From Verrucomicrobiota bacterium (GTDB lineage: Bacteria > Verrucomicrobiota > Verrucomicrobiia > Limisphaerales > Pedosphaeraceae), in NCBI GenBank assembly GCA_021325145.1, contig JAJPHR010000049.1, positions 1-64,000 on the forward strand: DNA of 64,000 nt, in the 5' to 3' direction. Shown here piece by piece: positions 34,598 through 42,722 of this stretch. The notes under the pieces were generated by a model. The model had not been told where the DNA came from. It was given only the letters and a program-made list of their open reading frames with translations, and did no database searches. The translations under genes and the position numbers were made by a program. Each line of letters starts with the position of its first letter. The stretch's first letter is position 1.

Positions 34598-35086
34598 TCA
34601 TTTAAATTTCAGTTTATTCAATTCGGCCCAAGCAGACGCTTCTTTGGTCTGACCGCTGCCGCCCGTGCTTTTTTTCCTGCCGGGCGCCGACCTGGGCAGC
34701 CCGCCGCATTCCGGCTTGCACAACGGATGTTGCGGAAACTCGAGGAGAATATCCTCGCGCACATAGGGCGTCAAGTCCACGCAATCATTGGCCACCGGCA
34801 CCTGTTCCTCGCCTTCCAGCGGCAAATGACAGGCCCAATGCTCCAATTCGAGCCGGTAGGCGACCGGTTTCAGGCACCGGGCGCATTCACAATCCAGCGT
34901 CAGTTCCAGCCGTCCCTGCACCAAAATGCTTTTATCCAGCTTTTGGACCTCTAAATCGTATTCCAGCGGTTGCCTGACATGGACCAATTCATCCAAGTCA
35001 TCAATATCCAATTCGCTCACCGGGAGCGGCCCTTGCAACCGCACGGACTCCTTCTCCAAGTGGCGAAGATTCACCAGCAAAGCCAT
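34598..35086 (-). CDS. YceD/DUF177 family protein
   Basis: A 162-residue protein of the YceD family, which is encoded before rpmF in most bacteria and linked to 23S rRNA/ribosome maturation. The core is EYDLEVQKLDKSILVQGRLE, then TLDCECARCLKPV, which has the paired cysteines, then DLTPYVREDILLEFP and PLCKPECGGL. The tail is Lys/Ser-rich. Its ATG at 35086 follows coaD by 13 bases; it ends 3 bases before rpmF. Confidence 0.92.
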   Translation of the reverse strand: MALLVNLRHLEKESVRLQGPLPVSELDIDDLDELVHVRQPLEYDLEVQKLDKSILVQGRLELTLDCECARCLKPVAYRLELEHWACHLPLEGEEQVPVANDCVDLTPYVREDILLEFPQHPLCKPECGGLPRSAPGRKKSTGGSGQTKEASAWAELNKLKFK

Positions 35087-35099
35087 AATAATCAAGTCT

Positions 35100-35588
35100 T
35101 TATGCTTTGGAAACCATCAAGGTGCCGACCAGGGCTTTTTGCACATGGGCCGGCACGAACGAGCTGACATCCCCGCCCAAGCGCGCGATTTCTTTCACGA
35201 TCCGCGAACTCAGGAAGACGTAGGTGTCCTTGGGCATCATGAAAATGGTTTCCACATTCTCGTTAAGCTTACGATTCATCAAGGCCAGTTGAAATTCAAA
35301 TTCAAAGTCAGACACAGCGCGCAAACCGCGGATAATCGCCTGGGCCGACTGCCGTTGCACATAATCCACCAGCAAACCATCGAAGCAATCGGCCTCCACA
35401 TTGGGCAAATGCTTCACCGCGCGCTCGACCAACTCCAGCCGTTCCTCCAGGGTGAACAGCGGGTTCTTGCTCTCGTTTTTGGCCACCGCCACGATCACGC
35501 GGTCGAAGAGCTTGGTCGCCCGCTGGATCACATCCAGATGGCCGTTCGTCAAGGGGTCGAAACTGCCGGGGTAAATCACGGTGCGCAT
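35100..35588 (-). CDS. coaD: Phosphopantetheine adenylyltransferase
   Basis: A 162-residue enzyme of CoA synthesis transferring AMP from ATP to 4'-phosphopantetheine. MRTVIYPGSFDPLTNGHLDV holds the nucleotidyltransferase (T/N)GH motif; RGLRAVSDFEFEFQLALMN and LSSRIVKEIARLGGDVS complete the active site. ATG 35588 gives the normal length; the longer frame is upstream read-through. First gene of a probable coaD-yceD-rpmF-plsX-fabH transcript. Its product supplies CoA for the fatty acid enzymes encoded next. Confidence 0.97.
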   Translation of the reverse strand: MRTVIYPGSFDPLTNGHLDVIQRATKLFDRVIVAVAKNESKNPLFTLEERLELVERAVKHLPNVEADCFDGLLVDYVQRQSAQAIIRGLRAVSDFEFEFQLALMNRKLNENVETIFMMPKDTYVFLSSRIVKEIARLGGDVSSFVPAHVQKALVGTLMVSKA

Positions 35589-35783
35589 AAAGGGAACGCT
35601 AACACATTCACGGGTAATGGACATCGAAAAAAGCGCACGTTTGGAAGGATGGGTGCATCTCAACGGTCCGTACTAGCATGGTGACAAGCTGCGCCCCGCC
35701 CTTGCCGCGCCGTTTCGCCCTTGCCACCGGGGGGAAGTTTGCCTACTGCTAACCGCGGACAGTTGATTCAGAAATCCATTATT

Positions 35784-36554
35784 ATGTCACTACTCGCAGG
35801 GAAATTGGGAATCGTGTTCGGTGTCGCCAACAAACGGTCCATCGCGTGGGCCATCGCGCAGGCCTGGCAAAAGGCGGGAGCCCGGCTCGCGTTCACTTAC
35901 CAGGGCGAACGGCTCAAGGAAAACGTGGAGGAACTCGCGGGCACGTTCGGGCCGGACACCCTGATGCTGCCCTGTGATGTCACGAAGGATGAAGACATCG
36001 CCCGCGTTTTCGCGGAGGTCGGCCAGAAGTTCGGCAAGCTGCACTTGCTGCTGCATTCGGTGGCGTTTGCGCCCAAGGATGCGTTGGAAGGGGATTTTCT
36101 CAGCACGAGCCGCGAGGCGTTTCGCATCGCCCATGATGTGAGCGCCTACTCGCTGATCGCGCTGGCGCGCGGAGCCGCGCCTTTGATGACCGAGGGCGGG
36201 AGCATCATCGGCATGACGTATTACGGTTCGGAAAAAGTGGTGCCGCATTATAATGTGATGGGCGTGGCCAAGGCTTCATTGGAGGCAAGCACGCGTTATT
36301 TGGCGTATGATTTGGGACCAAAAAAAATCCGCGTCAATTGCATCAGCGCCGGGCCGGTAAACACACTGGCGGCGCGCGGGATCGCCGGATTCACCGACAT
36401 GCTCAAGCATTACGAAGCCCATGCTCCGCTCAAGCGCAACGTGCTGCCGGATGAATTGGGCGCGACCGGCGCGTTCCTCGCCAGCGATGGCGCGGCGGCC
36501 ATCACTGGGCAGGTAATCTACGTGGATTGCGGGTATCAGATCATGGGGATGTGA
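35784..36554 (+). CDS. fabI: Enoyl-ACP reductase (NADH)
   Basis: A 256-residue FabI of the short-chain dehydrogenase fold. The divergent nucleotide loop GKLGIVFGVANKRSIAWAIA, HSVAFAPKDALEGDFL and the Tyr-x6-Lys pair in YYGSEKVVPHYNVMGVAKASL identify it as the last reductase of the fatty acid elongation cycle. ATG 35784 is preceded by a weak ribosome site. It is divergent from coaD, so the two flank a shared 195-base promoter region. Confidence 0.97.
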   Translation: MSLLAGKLGIVFGVANKRSIAWAIAQAWQKAGARLAFTYQGERLKENVEELAGTFGPDTLMLPCDVTKDEDIARVFAEVGQKFGKLHLLLHSVAFAPKDALEGDFLSTSREAFRIAHDVSAYSLIALARGAAPLMTEGGSIIGMTYYGSEKVVPHYNVMGVAKASLEASTRYLAYDLGPKKIRVNCISAGPVNTLAARGIAGFTDMLKHYEAHAPLKRNVLPDELGATGAFLASDGAAAITGQVIYVDCGYQIMGM

Positions 36555-36619
36555 CCGCGCGAAGCGCGGAAGCATCAAACACCGAAAACCAAGCTTCAGA
36601 AAATGGGAAAGTTCCAAAT

Positions 36620-37813
36620 ATGAAACCACACATCAAAAACAATTGGGGCATGAAGCAGTTTTCGCTCATCCTGGGCCTGGGGTTGGTGGCTGCGCCTCTT
36701 TTATCATTCGGTGCGGCGAATCCGGCTGCGGAAGATAAACCGGCGCAAGCCGCGCCATCGCTGGCGGAGAACACTGGGCAGGCGGACGCGAAATCTGACG
36801 AGCAAGCGTTTATGGAACTGGCGCACACCATCATGGCAAACAATAAAGGCGTGGTGATCGGAGATACCCCGTTGTCGGAGGAGCATCGGAAATGGAACGA
36901 AGAGGTGGCGCAGGTTTCGTTGAACAACGCCAAACTGGCGGGGCAGTTTCTGACGAACTTTCCCGCAAGCAAACACGCGGCGGACGTGGCGGAAGCCGAA
37001 CGGCAACTATTGCTCAAAGCCACCTACGCGGGTTCGTCTGAGGCGCGCAGCCGGTTGGAAGGATTGGTCGCGGAAAAGCTGAAGGCGCCCGGTTTGGACG
37101 AAGTGGAGCGCTTCAAGTTGCGCGCCGTGCAGGTTCAGGCGGCGGAAAGGGTGAATGGAGAATCCACCGAGGAAAACAGGGCGGCATACGAACATGGCGT
37201 GCGGCAACTGGTGGCGGAGTTTCCGAAACGCCCGGAGCCCTATCTGATGCTCTTGCAGGCGACGCAGGGCCTGGACACGGCGAAACGCAGGGCGGCGATT
37301 GAAGAGTTGTCGAGCATGCCCGGCGTGCCCGAGATGGTGAAGCAACGCGTGGACGGGATGCTCCGGCAGTTGAAACTTGCCGGCCATCCGCTCGAAATCC
37401 AATTCACCGCCGTGGATGGCCGCGAGGTGGATCTGGCCAAATACAAGGGCAAGGTGGTGTTGGTGGATTTCTGGGCCACGTGGTGCGGGCCGTGCGTGGC
37501 GGAACTCCCGCACGTTAAGGAAGCTTACGAAAAATTCCACGCCCAGGGATTCGAGGTGGTGGGCATCAGTTTTGACAGCGAGAAATCCGCGCTGGAAAAG
37601 TTTGTAGCCGCCAGGGACATGCCGTGGCCGCAGTATTTCGACGGCAAGAAGTGGGAGAACAAGTTTGGCCAGCAATACGGCATCGACAGCATCCCGCGGA
37701 TGTGGCTGGTGGATCGGGATGGCAACTTGGTGGACACGGAGGCCCGGGACGGGCTGGCCGAGAAGGTCGAGCGATTGCTGGCGGGAAAGCAAACGCCTGC
37801 GGCGGCGAAGTAA
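36620..37813 (+). CDS. TlpA-like periplasmic thioredoxin-fold protein with long N-terminal helical domain
   Basis: A 397-residue exported protein. A Sec signal (MKQFSLILGLGLVAAPLLSFGAA) is followed by an acidic helical region (about residues 40-250) and then a C-terminal TlpA/thioredoxin domain. That domain has VVLVDFWATWCGPCVAELPHV, where WCGPC is the redox centre, and YGIDSIPRMWLVDRDGNLV. Such proteins are oxidoreductases outside the inner membrane, often for cytochrome maturation or protein thiol repair. The helical domain's partner is unknown. It lies 65 bases after fabI on the same strand but is probably functionally separate. Confidence 0.88.
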   Translation: MKPHIKNNWGMKQFSLILGLGLVAAPLLSFGAANPAAEDKPAQAAPSLAENTGQADAKSDEQAFMELAHTIMANNKGVVIGDTPLSEEHRKWNEEVAQVSLNNAKLAGQFLTNFPASKHAADVAEAERQLLLKATYAGSSEARSRLEGLVAEKLKAPGLDEVERFKLRAVQVQAAERVNGESTEENRAAYEHGVRQLVAEFPKRPEPYLMLLQATQGLDTAKRRAAIEELSSMPGVPEMVKQRVDGMLRQLKLAGHPLEIQFTAVDGREVDLAKYKGKVVLVDFWATWCGPCVAELPHVKEAYEKFHAQGFEVVGISFDSEKSALEKFVAARDMPWPQYFDGKKWENKFGQQYGIDSIPRMWLVDRDGNLVDTEARDGLAEKVERLLAGKQTPAAAK

Positions 37814-37840
37814 CCACTGCTGCGATGCAGCAGAAGGCAT

Positions 37841-38158
37841 TTGACCGCAGTTGAGCTCAGACGGACGCGGTCGACGGTGGCTTCCTCGGCGGACGGTGGC
37901 CGCTGGGTCGCTGTCCCCGGCAGCCAGGTTTACACCTCACAGCCCGCCACAACCACTGGAACCAGCGGCTATCTCGTGGGCGAACAGGGTTCAATCATCG
38001 AACTGCAATACCTGGGGAACAATGTATTCCTGCCGCTCAGTTCGCAGGGAGGTACATTTCTGCGTATTAGAGGAGCGGAGGATTCCAAACGAAGCATATT
38101 TTGCAAGGCGGCTCAAATTCTCCTTGCCTTGGAGCGACTGTTCTCTTATAAGAGATAA
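37841..38158 (+). pseudogene. Remnant of a BNR/sialidase-like repeat protein gene
   Basis: Within this frame the text VASSADGGRWVAV, QVYTSQ, then TSGYLVGEQGSIIELQYLGNNVFLPLS reads like the C-terminal end of the Verrucomicrobia BNR/photosystem-stability-type repeat proteins (pattern GxIYTSxD...GYLxGxQxSAIELQYIGNxxFLPLS). The blocks are joined without the usual spacing and the ends are unrelated. There is no signal peptide and no sensible start (TTG only). I read it as a decayed fragment. The rest of the 463-base gap to fabG shows nothing else. Confidence 0.55.
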
Positions 38159-38276
38159 GTCTGACCGCTGACCATCCCACGCTGCCTGCCGGTTCAAGGT
38201 AAAAAGTTTCCGGCCGGTGTTAATTGCGCCAATTGGCATTTAAGCCGATGGTGCAAATGAAAAGGAAAGAGTCGTT

Positions 38277-39023
38277 ATGAAAGAGTTGCAAGGGAAGGTT
38301 TGTCTGGTCACAGGAGGAACCCGAGGGATTGGCCGCGCCATCGCTTTGGCCATGGCTGACATGGGCGCGGATGTCGCCTTCAATTATCAAAATTCACGCG
38401 AACGGGCGGAGGAAGTCTGCAGTCTGGTCCAGGAGAAGGGCGTGCGCTGCCGCGCCATCGCGGCCAACGTTGTTTCGGAGGAGGATGTGGGACGGATGGT
38501 CCAGGAGATCCTCGACAATCTGGGGCCGGTCAGCGTGCTGGTCAATAACGCCGGCATTACCCGCGACCGCACGTTTTTGAAAATGACGCGCCAGATGTGG
38601 GACGAGGTGATGAACGTCAACCTGGACGGTTTGTTCAATGCCACGCATGCGGTCCTGCCGAGCATGATCAACCTGGGCTGGGGACGCGTGATCAGCATCT
38701 CCTCCTTCGTGGGTTTGACGGGAAATTTCGGCCAGACGAATTATGCCGCCACCAAGGGAGCGATCAATTCGTTCACCATGGCGCTCGCCCGCGAAGTCGC
38801 GCGCAAGGGAATCACCGTGAATGCGGTCGCTCCCGGGTTCACCGACACCGACATGGCGAGGGAAATCCCGAGCAATGTGCTGGACCAAATCAAAGCGATG
38901 ACGCCGATGGGCCGCTTGGGAACGCCCGAGGAGGTGGCCAACGCGGTCGCCTTCCTGGCCAGCCCGCGCTCCAGTTTCATCACCGGCCATGTGCTTTCAG
39001 TGAATGGCGGAATCCTGATGTAA
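38277..39023 (+). CDS. fabG: 3-oxoacyl-ACP reductase
   Basis: A 248-residue classical short-chain dehydrogenase. CLVTGGTRGIGRAIALAMAD is the NADPH loop, VLVNNAGITRDRTFLKM and the Ser/Tyr/Lys set in ISSFVGLTGNFGQTNYAATKGA the active site. AVAPGFTDTDM and MGRLGTPEEVANAVAFLAS complete the FabG/PhaB pattern. A ribosome site (AAGGAAAGAG) precedes ATG 38277. It may serve fatty acid elongation with fabI nearby, or PHA metabolism; no phaC is seen. Confidence 0.92.
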   Translation: MKELQGKVCLVTGGTRGIGRAIALAMADMGADVAFNYQNSRERAEEVCSLVQEKGVRCRAIAANVVSEEDVGRMVQEILDNLGPVSVLVNNAGITRDRTFLKMTRQMWDEVMNVNLDGLFNATHAVLPSMINLGWGRVISISSFVGLTGNFGQTNYAATKGAINSFTMALAREVARKGITVNAVAPGFTDTDMAREIPSNVLDQIKAMTPMGRLGTPEEVANAVAFLASPRSSFITGHVLSVNGGILM

Positions 39024-39033
39024 GAACTTGTGC

Positions 39034-39089
39034 GGTAGGGCGAGTCACTCCTTGCGCGCCAACGGCGGGCAAAGGACTGCCGCCCTGCC
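39034..39089. repeat. Dispersed palindromic repeat, family A
   Basis: GGTAGGGCGAGTCACTCCTT at one end and GACTGCCGCCCTGCC at the other, right after the fabG stop. It sits between convergent genes, as several other copies do. Confidence 0.6.
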
Positions 39090-39144
39090 GAGACGGGTTT
39101 TTGCCGCACGTGCGGCAAAGTTTTGCAGCGTGGCGTTGGTTTTT

Positions 39145-39774
39145 TTACGGCACGCAATGAAACAGCCAGAAGGGGAGAATTCCGAGCCGCCGGAAGTCGC
39201 AATGAACCCGGCGGAACACCCGCCTGAGATCCGGAAGCATGCGTCGCGAATATTGATAAACCAGGAAAATGCCTTCCGGCCGCAAGACGGCGCGGCTGGC
39301 GTGCAGGATGACTTCGCGCGCGCCGGCAGGCATGGTGCTGAAGGGAATTCCGGAAATGACATAATCCGCCCGCCGGCATCCGGAACGCCCCAAAACCTCC
39401 GCCACGTCCGCGGCCGATCCGTGCGCGACATTCAGCCGCGAGTCGCGCATCGACCCGCAGAGAAACCGGACGAATTCCTGATTGGTTTCGATTGCCACCA
39501 GGCGGGCGTCCGGACGCAAGCGCCGCAGGATTTCGCGGGTGAAATCCCCCACCCCCGGCCCGTACTCAACCACCGTGTCCGCCGCCTCCCAAGCCACCCG
39601 GTCCAGCACTTCGTTGATCAAGGGGCGCGGGCTTCGGAGGGGCGATCCCAGCATGCAGGGGTGCTTGAGAAAATTTCGGATAAAGAGCGGCGTTCCAGCC
39701 AGCCTCCCTGTTTTGCTTCTGAGGTTCAACCGCCCGATCCACGTTCTCAGCAAACCAGCAGCAATTCCTGTCAT
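39145..39774 (-). CDS. SAM-dependent methyltransferase, phospholipid N-methyltransferase (PmtA)-like
   Basis: A 209-residue class I methyltransferase. VEYGPGVGDFTREILRRL is the SAM-binding motif I; RLVAIETNQEFVRFL motif II; ADYVISGIPFSTM resembles the motif IV of rRNA adenine and phospholipid methyltransferases; FRRLGILPFWLFHC is like the C-terminus of bacterial PmtA. Likely substrate is phosphatidylethanolamine, by similarity of pattern. It is convergent with fabG. Confidence 0.78.
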   Translation of the reverse strand: MTGIAAGLLRTWIGRLNLRSKTGRLAGTPLFIRNFLKHPCMLGSPLRSPRPLINEVLDRVAWEAADTVVEYGPGVGDFTREILRRLRPDARLVAIETNQEFVRFLCGSMRDSRLNVAHGSAADVAEVLGRSGCRRADYVISGIPFSTMPAGAREVILHASRAVLRPEGIFLVYQYSRRMLPDLRRVFRRVHCDFRRLGILPFWLFHCVP

Positions 39775-40007
39775 TTACAGCATTTACGATTGCAGGGCCG
39801 AGGTTGCAATGGAGAGTTCACCGGTCAACTCCACTGGCCGAATGACTGCGCACCGTCACCGGTCTTTACCCCAGGAAAAACTCGCCGGGCGAAGTGCGCA
39901 TGGCGATGGATTGAACATTCCCCAGTTGCGATTCGTCTAATTGCTGCTTATTTCGATCATAGCACGAGTTGAACTCGTTAACTGGCCCTCATCAAGAAAG
40001 GCAACGT

Positions 40008-40256
40008 ATGTCCAAGAGCATCAAAGGTTACCGGAAGCCGACCCACGACGAAATCGCCGCCTATGCACAACGGCTCTATGAGGCGGAAGGCCGCCCGGAT
40101 GGAAAGGCAGTGGAGCATTGGCTAAACGCTGAGGCGCAATTGATCGCACAACGCAAAGCCGAGACACAACCAGCCGCAAAAAATGCGGGCAAACCAAACG
40201 CCGCTTGGGAAACGCCGGCCCCACGCCAGCAAGGCACCAATTTGCATCGCAATTAG
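40008..40256 (+). CDS. DUF2934 small protein
   Basis: An 82-residue protein. PTHDEIAAYAQRLYEAEGRP then KAVEHWLNAEAQLI is the DUF2934 pattern, a short helical domain of unknown role common in proteobacteria and Verrucomicrobia. The ATG at 40008 follows a good AGGCAACGT spacer; the upstream start is less likely. The tail is Pro/Ala/Gln-rich. Confidence 0.8.
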   Translation: MSKSIKGYRKPTHDEIAAYAQRLYEAEGRPDGKAVEHWLNAEAQLIAQRKAETQPAAKNAGKPNAAWETPAPRQQGTNLHRN

Positions 40257-40348
40257 GCCGGGGCGCCTGCCTGGCCAGCACATGCGTTGAGTTCAGCGTC
40301 AGGTGAAGTCGCTTCGAAGTATGGAGTCCCGGCTTTAGAGCCCGTCTC

Positions 40349-40420
40349 GGTAGGGCGCGTCACTCCGCGCGCGCCGACGATGGGCAGAGGACTGCCCGCC
40401 CTACCGGGATAGGTTCTTAG
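40349..40420. repeat. Dispersed palindromic repeat, family A, with flanks
   Basis: A near-consensus copy: GGTAGGGCGCGTCACTCCGC to CAGAGGACTGCCCGCCCTACC-like. The right flank GGGATAGGTTCTTAG is the exact complement of the left flank of the 61673 copy (CTAAGAACCTATCCC), so the mobile unit is longer than the core. A second family (ATGGAGTCCCGGCTTTAGAG at 40319) abuts it on the left. Confidence 0.7.
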
Positions 40421-40510
40421 CCGGTGAAGCTGTCGTATAGTCGAACGCACGGAAGTTCTCAGAAATCATCGTGCCGCAAAGCAATTAATTACAAAGCGAA
40501 AGGAACGCCG

Positions 40511-40705
40511 ATGCCGACATATCAGGAATCGGAAGCCGACGACAGAGATCCTTTGGACTTGATCCACTTCGGCATCTCCTTCGCCGGTTTCATTGTGGCG
40601 GTTGGTGGTGTGGTGATTAGTTCCCTTGCTGTCGCAGCCGGCGGTTTGGCGCTGCTGCTCATCGGGCTCGCTTACTTCTCCATGGCTGACGTTTCTGGGG
40701 ATTGA
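40511..40705 (+). CDS. Small membrane protein of unknown function
   Basis: A 64-residue protein. The acidic N-terminus MPTYQESEADDRDPLDLIHFG is followed by two hydrophobic segments, FAGFIVAVGGVVISSLAVAAG and LALLLIGLAYFSM, and a short acidic end. Codon use is like neighbours, and AAAGGAACGCCG gives a ribosome site. I do not recognise a family. It could be an inner-membrane hairpin. Confidence 0.5.
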   Translation: MPTYQESEADDRDPLDLIHFGISFAGFIVAVGGVVISSLAVAAGGLALLLIGLAYFSMADVSGD

Positions 40706-40737
40706 CCAGCGTTAGCGGGTGCTTCGACGAGTTCGCC

Positions 40738-42009
40738 TCACAAGGGCAGCGGCTTTCCTTTCGTTTCAGGCGCCAGCCAAATCGCCGCCATGCCAATGGC
40801 ATAAACCAGCGTAACGATTGCGCCCGCCTGCGCGTAACTGCCATGGAAAAAAGCCACCAACTGCCCTTGCGTCAGCGCGCCCACGGCGGCCAGCACCCGG
40901 CCTGAGTTATAGCACACGCCTTGTCCCGTGGCGCGCACCCGCGTTGGAAACAACTCAGGAAAGTAGAGCGGAAACCAGCCGTAAAATGAAGCGGTGGCCA
41001 CGCCCACAATGAAGGCCGCCGCCAGAAACAGCCCGGTAAAGTCGTGAATCGCGCGAAACATCAGCGCACAACAGCCCAATGATGCGCCGCACAAAAGGAA
41101 ATACGCCGACCTTCGCCCCAACCGCGCCCCAAGCCACGGCGCTCCCAGCGAACCAACGACCGCTCCAAACGCCAGCACCATTTGGGTATTGGCCTTCGCG
41201 GAGGGGTTGGCTCTCCCGACTATTTGATCGGCCCACAACGGAAGCCATTGCACTGAACCCCACGTGCCTATCAGGGCCACGGAAGCAAACACGATCCCGA
41301 GCAACGTGGGTCGCAGGAGCGAGCCTGAGAAAACCTCGCGCAACGGATTTTTCCCGCCTCGTTTCGCGGCGGCTTGCCAGCGTTCCGATTCCGGCACCAG
41401 CAGAAGAACGAATACCACCAGAAAGGCGGGCAACGCGGCCACCAACATCATCCAGCGCCACGAGTCAACGGTGACGTCATGCAACCTGGCCGTTACGCCG
41501 ACCAGTACTTGTCCGACGTTTGCTGCGGCGCCCATCGCGCCGGCGAGCATTGGACGCCATTTTTCGGGCCAGCATTCCATCACCAACGCCACTCCCAGCG
41601 ACCATTGTCCGCCCATGCCCAGCGCGGAAATGAACCGCACCGCGCCGAGTTGCCAGGGCGCCGCAACATAATATCCCAGCCCGGTCACCAACGAATACAC
41701 CAGGATGCTGAGCGCCATCGCTCGCACACGGCCCATCCGGTCTCCGAGCCAGCCAAAGATTACCCCGCCCGCCGCCGCGCCGAGCAAAAAGCAGGCAGTG
41801 ATTTCACCCATCCATTTGCCAATGGAACCATCGCCTCCCGTGCCGGCCAGCAGTTGCGTCAGCGCCGGTCGCGCCACCACCGGAAACAACCCGATCTCGT
41901 AGCCATCGAACAACCACCCCAAAAACGCCGCGAGCAACACCAGCCATTGGTCCCGTCCCAGCGCCAGGGGCTGGGTTGGTTGCGCTGGTGTTCGCGTTTC
42001 AGTGGTCAC
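40738..42009 (-). CDS. Major facilitator superfamily transporter, GTG start
   Basis: A 423-residue transporter with 12 hydrophobic segments. GWLFDGYEIGLFPVVARPAL in the first helix and GWLGDRMGRVRAMALSI in loop 2-3 match the AAHS/sugar-transport branch; the second half has WLGARLGRRSAYFLLCG. A central charged loop (AAKRGGKNPLREVF) separates the halves. Substrate unknown (aromatic acids or sugars are common). GTG at 42009 is the only good start. Confidence 0.88.
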   Translation of the reverse strand: MTTETRTPAQPTQPLALGRDQWLVLLAAFLGWLFDGYEIGLFPVVARPALTQLLAGTGGDGSIGKWMGEITACFLLGAAAGGVIFGWLGDRMGRVRAMALSILVYSLVTGLGYYVAAPWQLGAVRFISALGMGGQWSLGVALVMECWPEKWRPMLAGAMGAAANVGQVLVGVTARLHDVTVDSWRWMMLVAALPAFLVVFVLLLVPESERWQAAAKRGGKNPLREVFSGSLLRPTLLGIVFASVALIGTWGSVQWLPLWADQIVGRANPSAKANTQMVLAFGAVVGSLGAPWLGARLGRRSAYFLLCGASLGCCALMFRAIHDFTGLFLAAAFIVGVATASFYGWFPLYFPELFPTRVRATGQGVCYNSGRVLAAVGALTQGQLVAFFHGSYAQAGAIVTLVYAIGMAAIWLAPETKGKPLPL

Positions 42010-42157
42010 AATCGGTCACGTTCATTCCGGTCTCGGGATGTTCGTGATTTCCTAGCATGACCTCGGCGGCTTGTCTCTGCGAAAGCGCCGCGCGTCCCGT
42101 TCCCGGACAATGCGTCCGAAAACGAGTCACAGCGTGGACCCGGCGGTTTCTTCCCGA

Positions 42158-42538
42158 TCAGGGGTTGAGAACGTGAGTGTCGGTCACCACCAGACAATTG
42201 GGCGGCGTGTCCAACGTATTGATGAAATAGCTGTTTGCGAAGTTGGTTGAAGAGGTAGCTGGGCACTTGGGCAGGTCAATCCGGTTGCCGTGGCCGAGAT
42301 ACGCCCGGAGTTGCTTGCTCGTGGGTATGGCGCTAACGGGCTGTTTGCTTTCGAGAGCCCACTGCTGTTTGGCGGCATCGATCTGCCGAAGGTTTTCGAT
42401 GCAGCCGTTTTGCTGCGAAGTCATCCGCGCACGGACAAAGTTTGGAATCGCAATGGCGGCCAACAGGCCGATAATTGCGACGACAATCATGATTTCAACG
42501 AGCGTAAAGCCCGCTGCCAGCGATCTACGTACTATCAT
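42158..42538 (-). CDS. Type IV pilin/type II secretion pseudopilin-like protein, orphan
   Basis: A 126-residue protein with a class III prepilin signal. A short basic leader is cut before FTLVEIMIVVAIIGLLAAIAI, with Glu at position +5 of the mature protein. RARMTSQQNGCIENLRQIDAAKQQWA continues the helix and a short Cys-bearing globular domain follows. It is not next to secretion genes. Many Verrucomicrobia carry large numbers of such solitary pseudopilins. Role unknown. Confidence 0.88.
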   Translation of the reverse strand: MIVRRSLAAGFTLVEIMIVVAIIGLLAAIAIPNFVRARMTSQQNGCIENLRQIDAAKQQWALESKQPVSAIPTSKQLRAYLGHGNRIDLPKCPATSSTNFANSYFINTLDTPPNCLVVTDTHVLNP

Positions 42539-42722
42539 ATTTTCCTTAATACGCGGCGTGAACGAGGCAGCAGGCGGTTTATTATTATTACAAGTAAGCG
42601 TTCACAGATTGCCTGATGCCAACCGCAACCTCGCGAAGCAGCAGTCGCGATGCCATTCCGATTCCTAGCCAGCTCATTGTCATTCAAGCGGTTAGGCATG
42701 AGCAAATTCGAGAACCGGGTTT

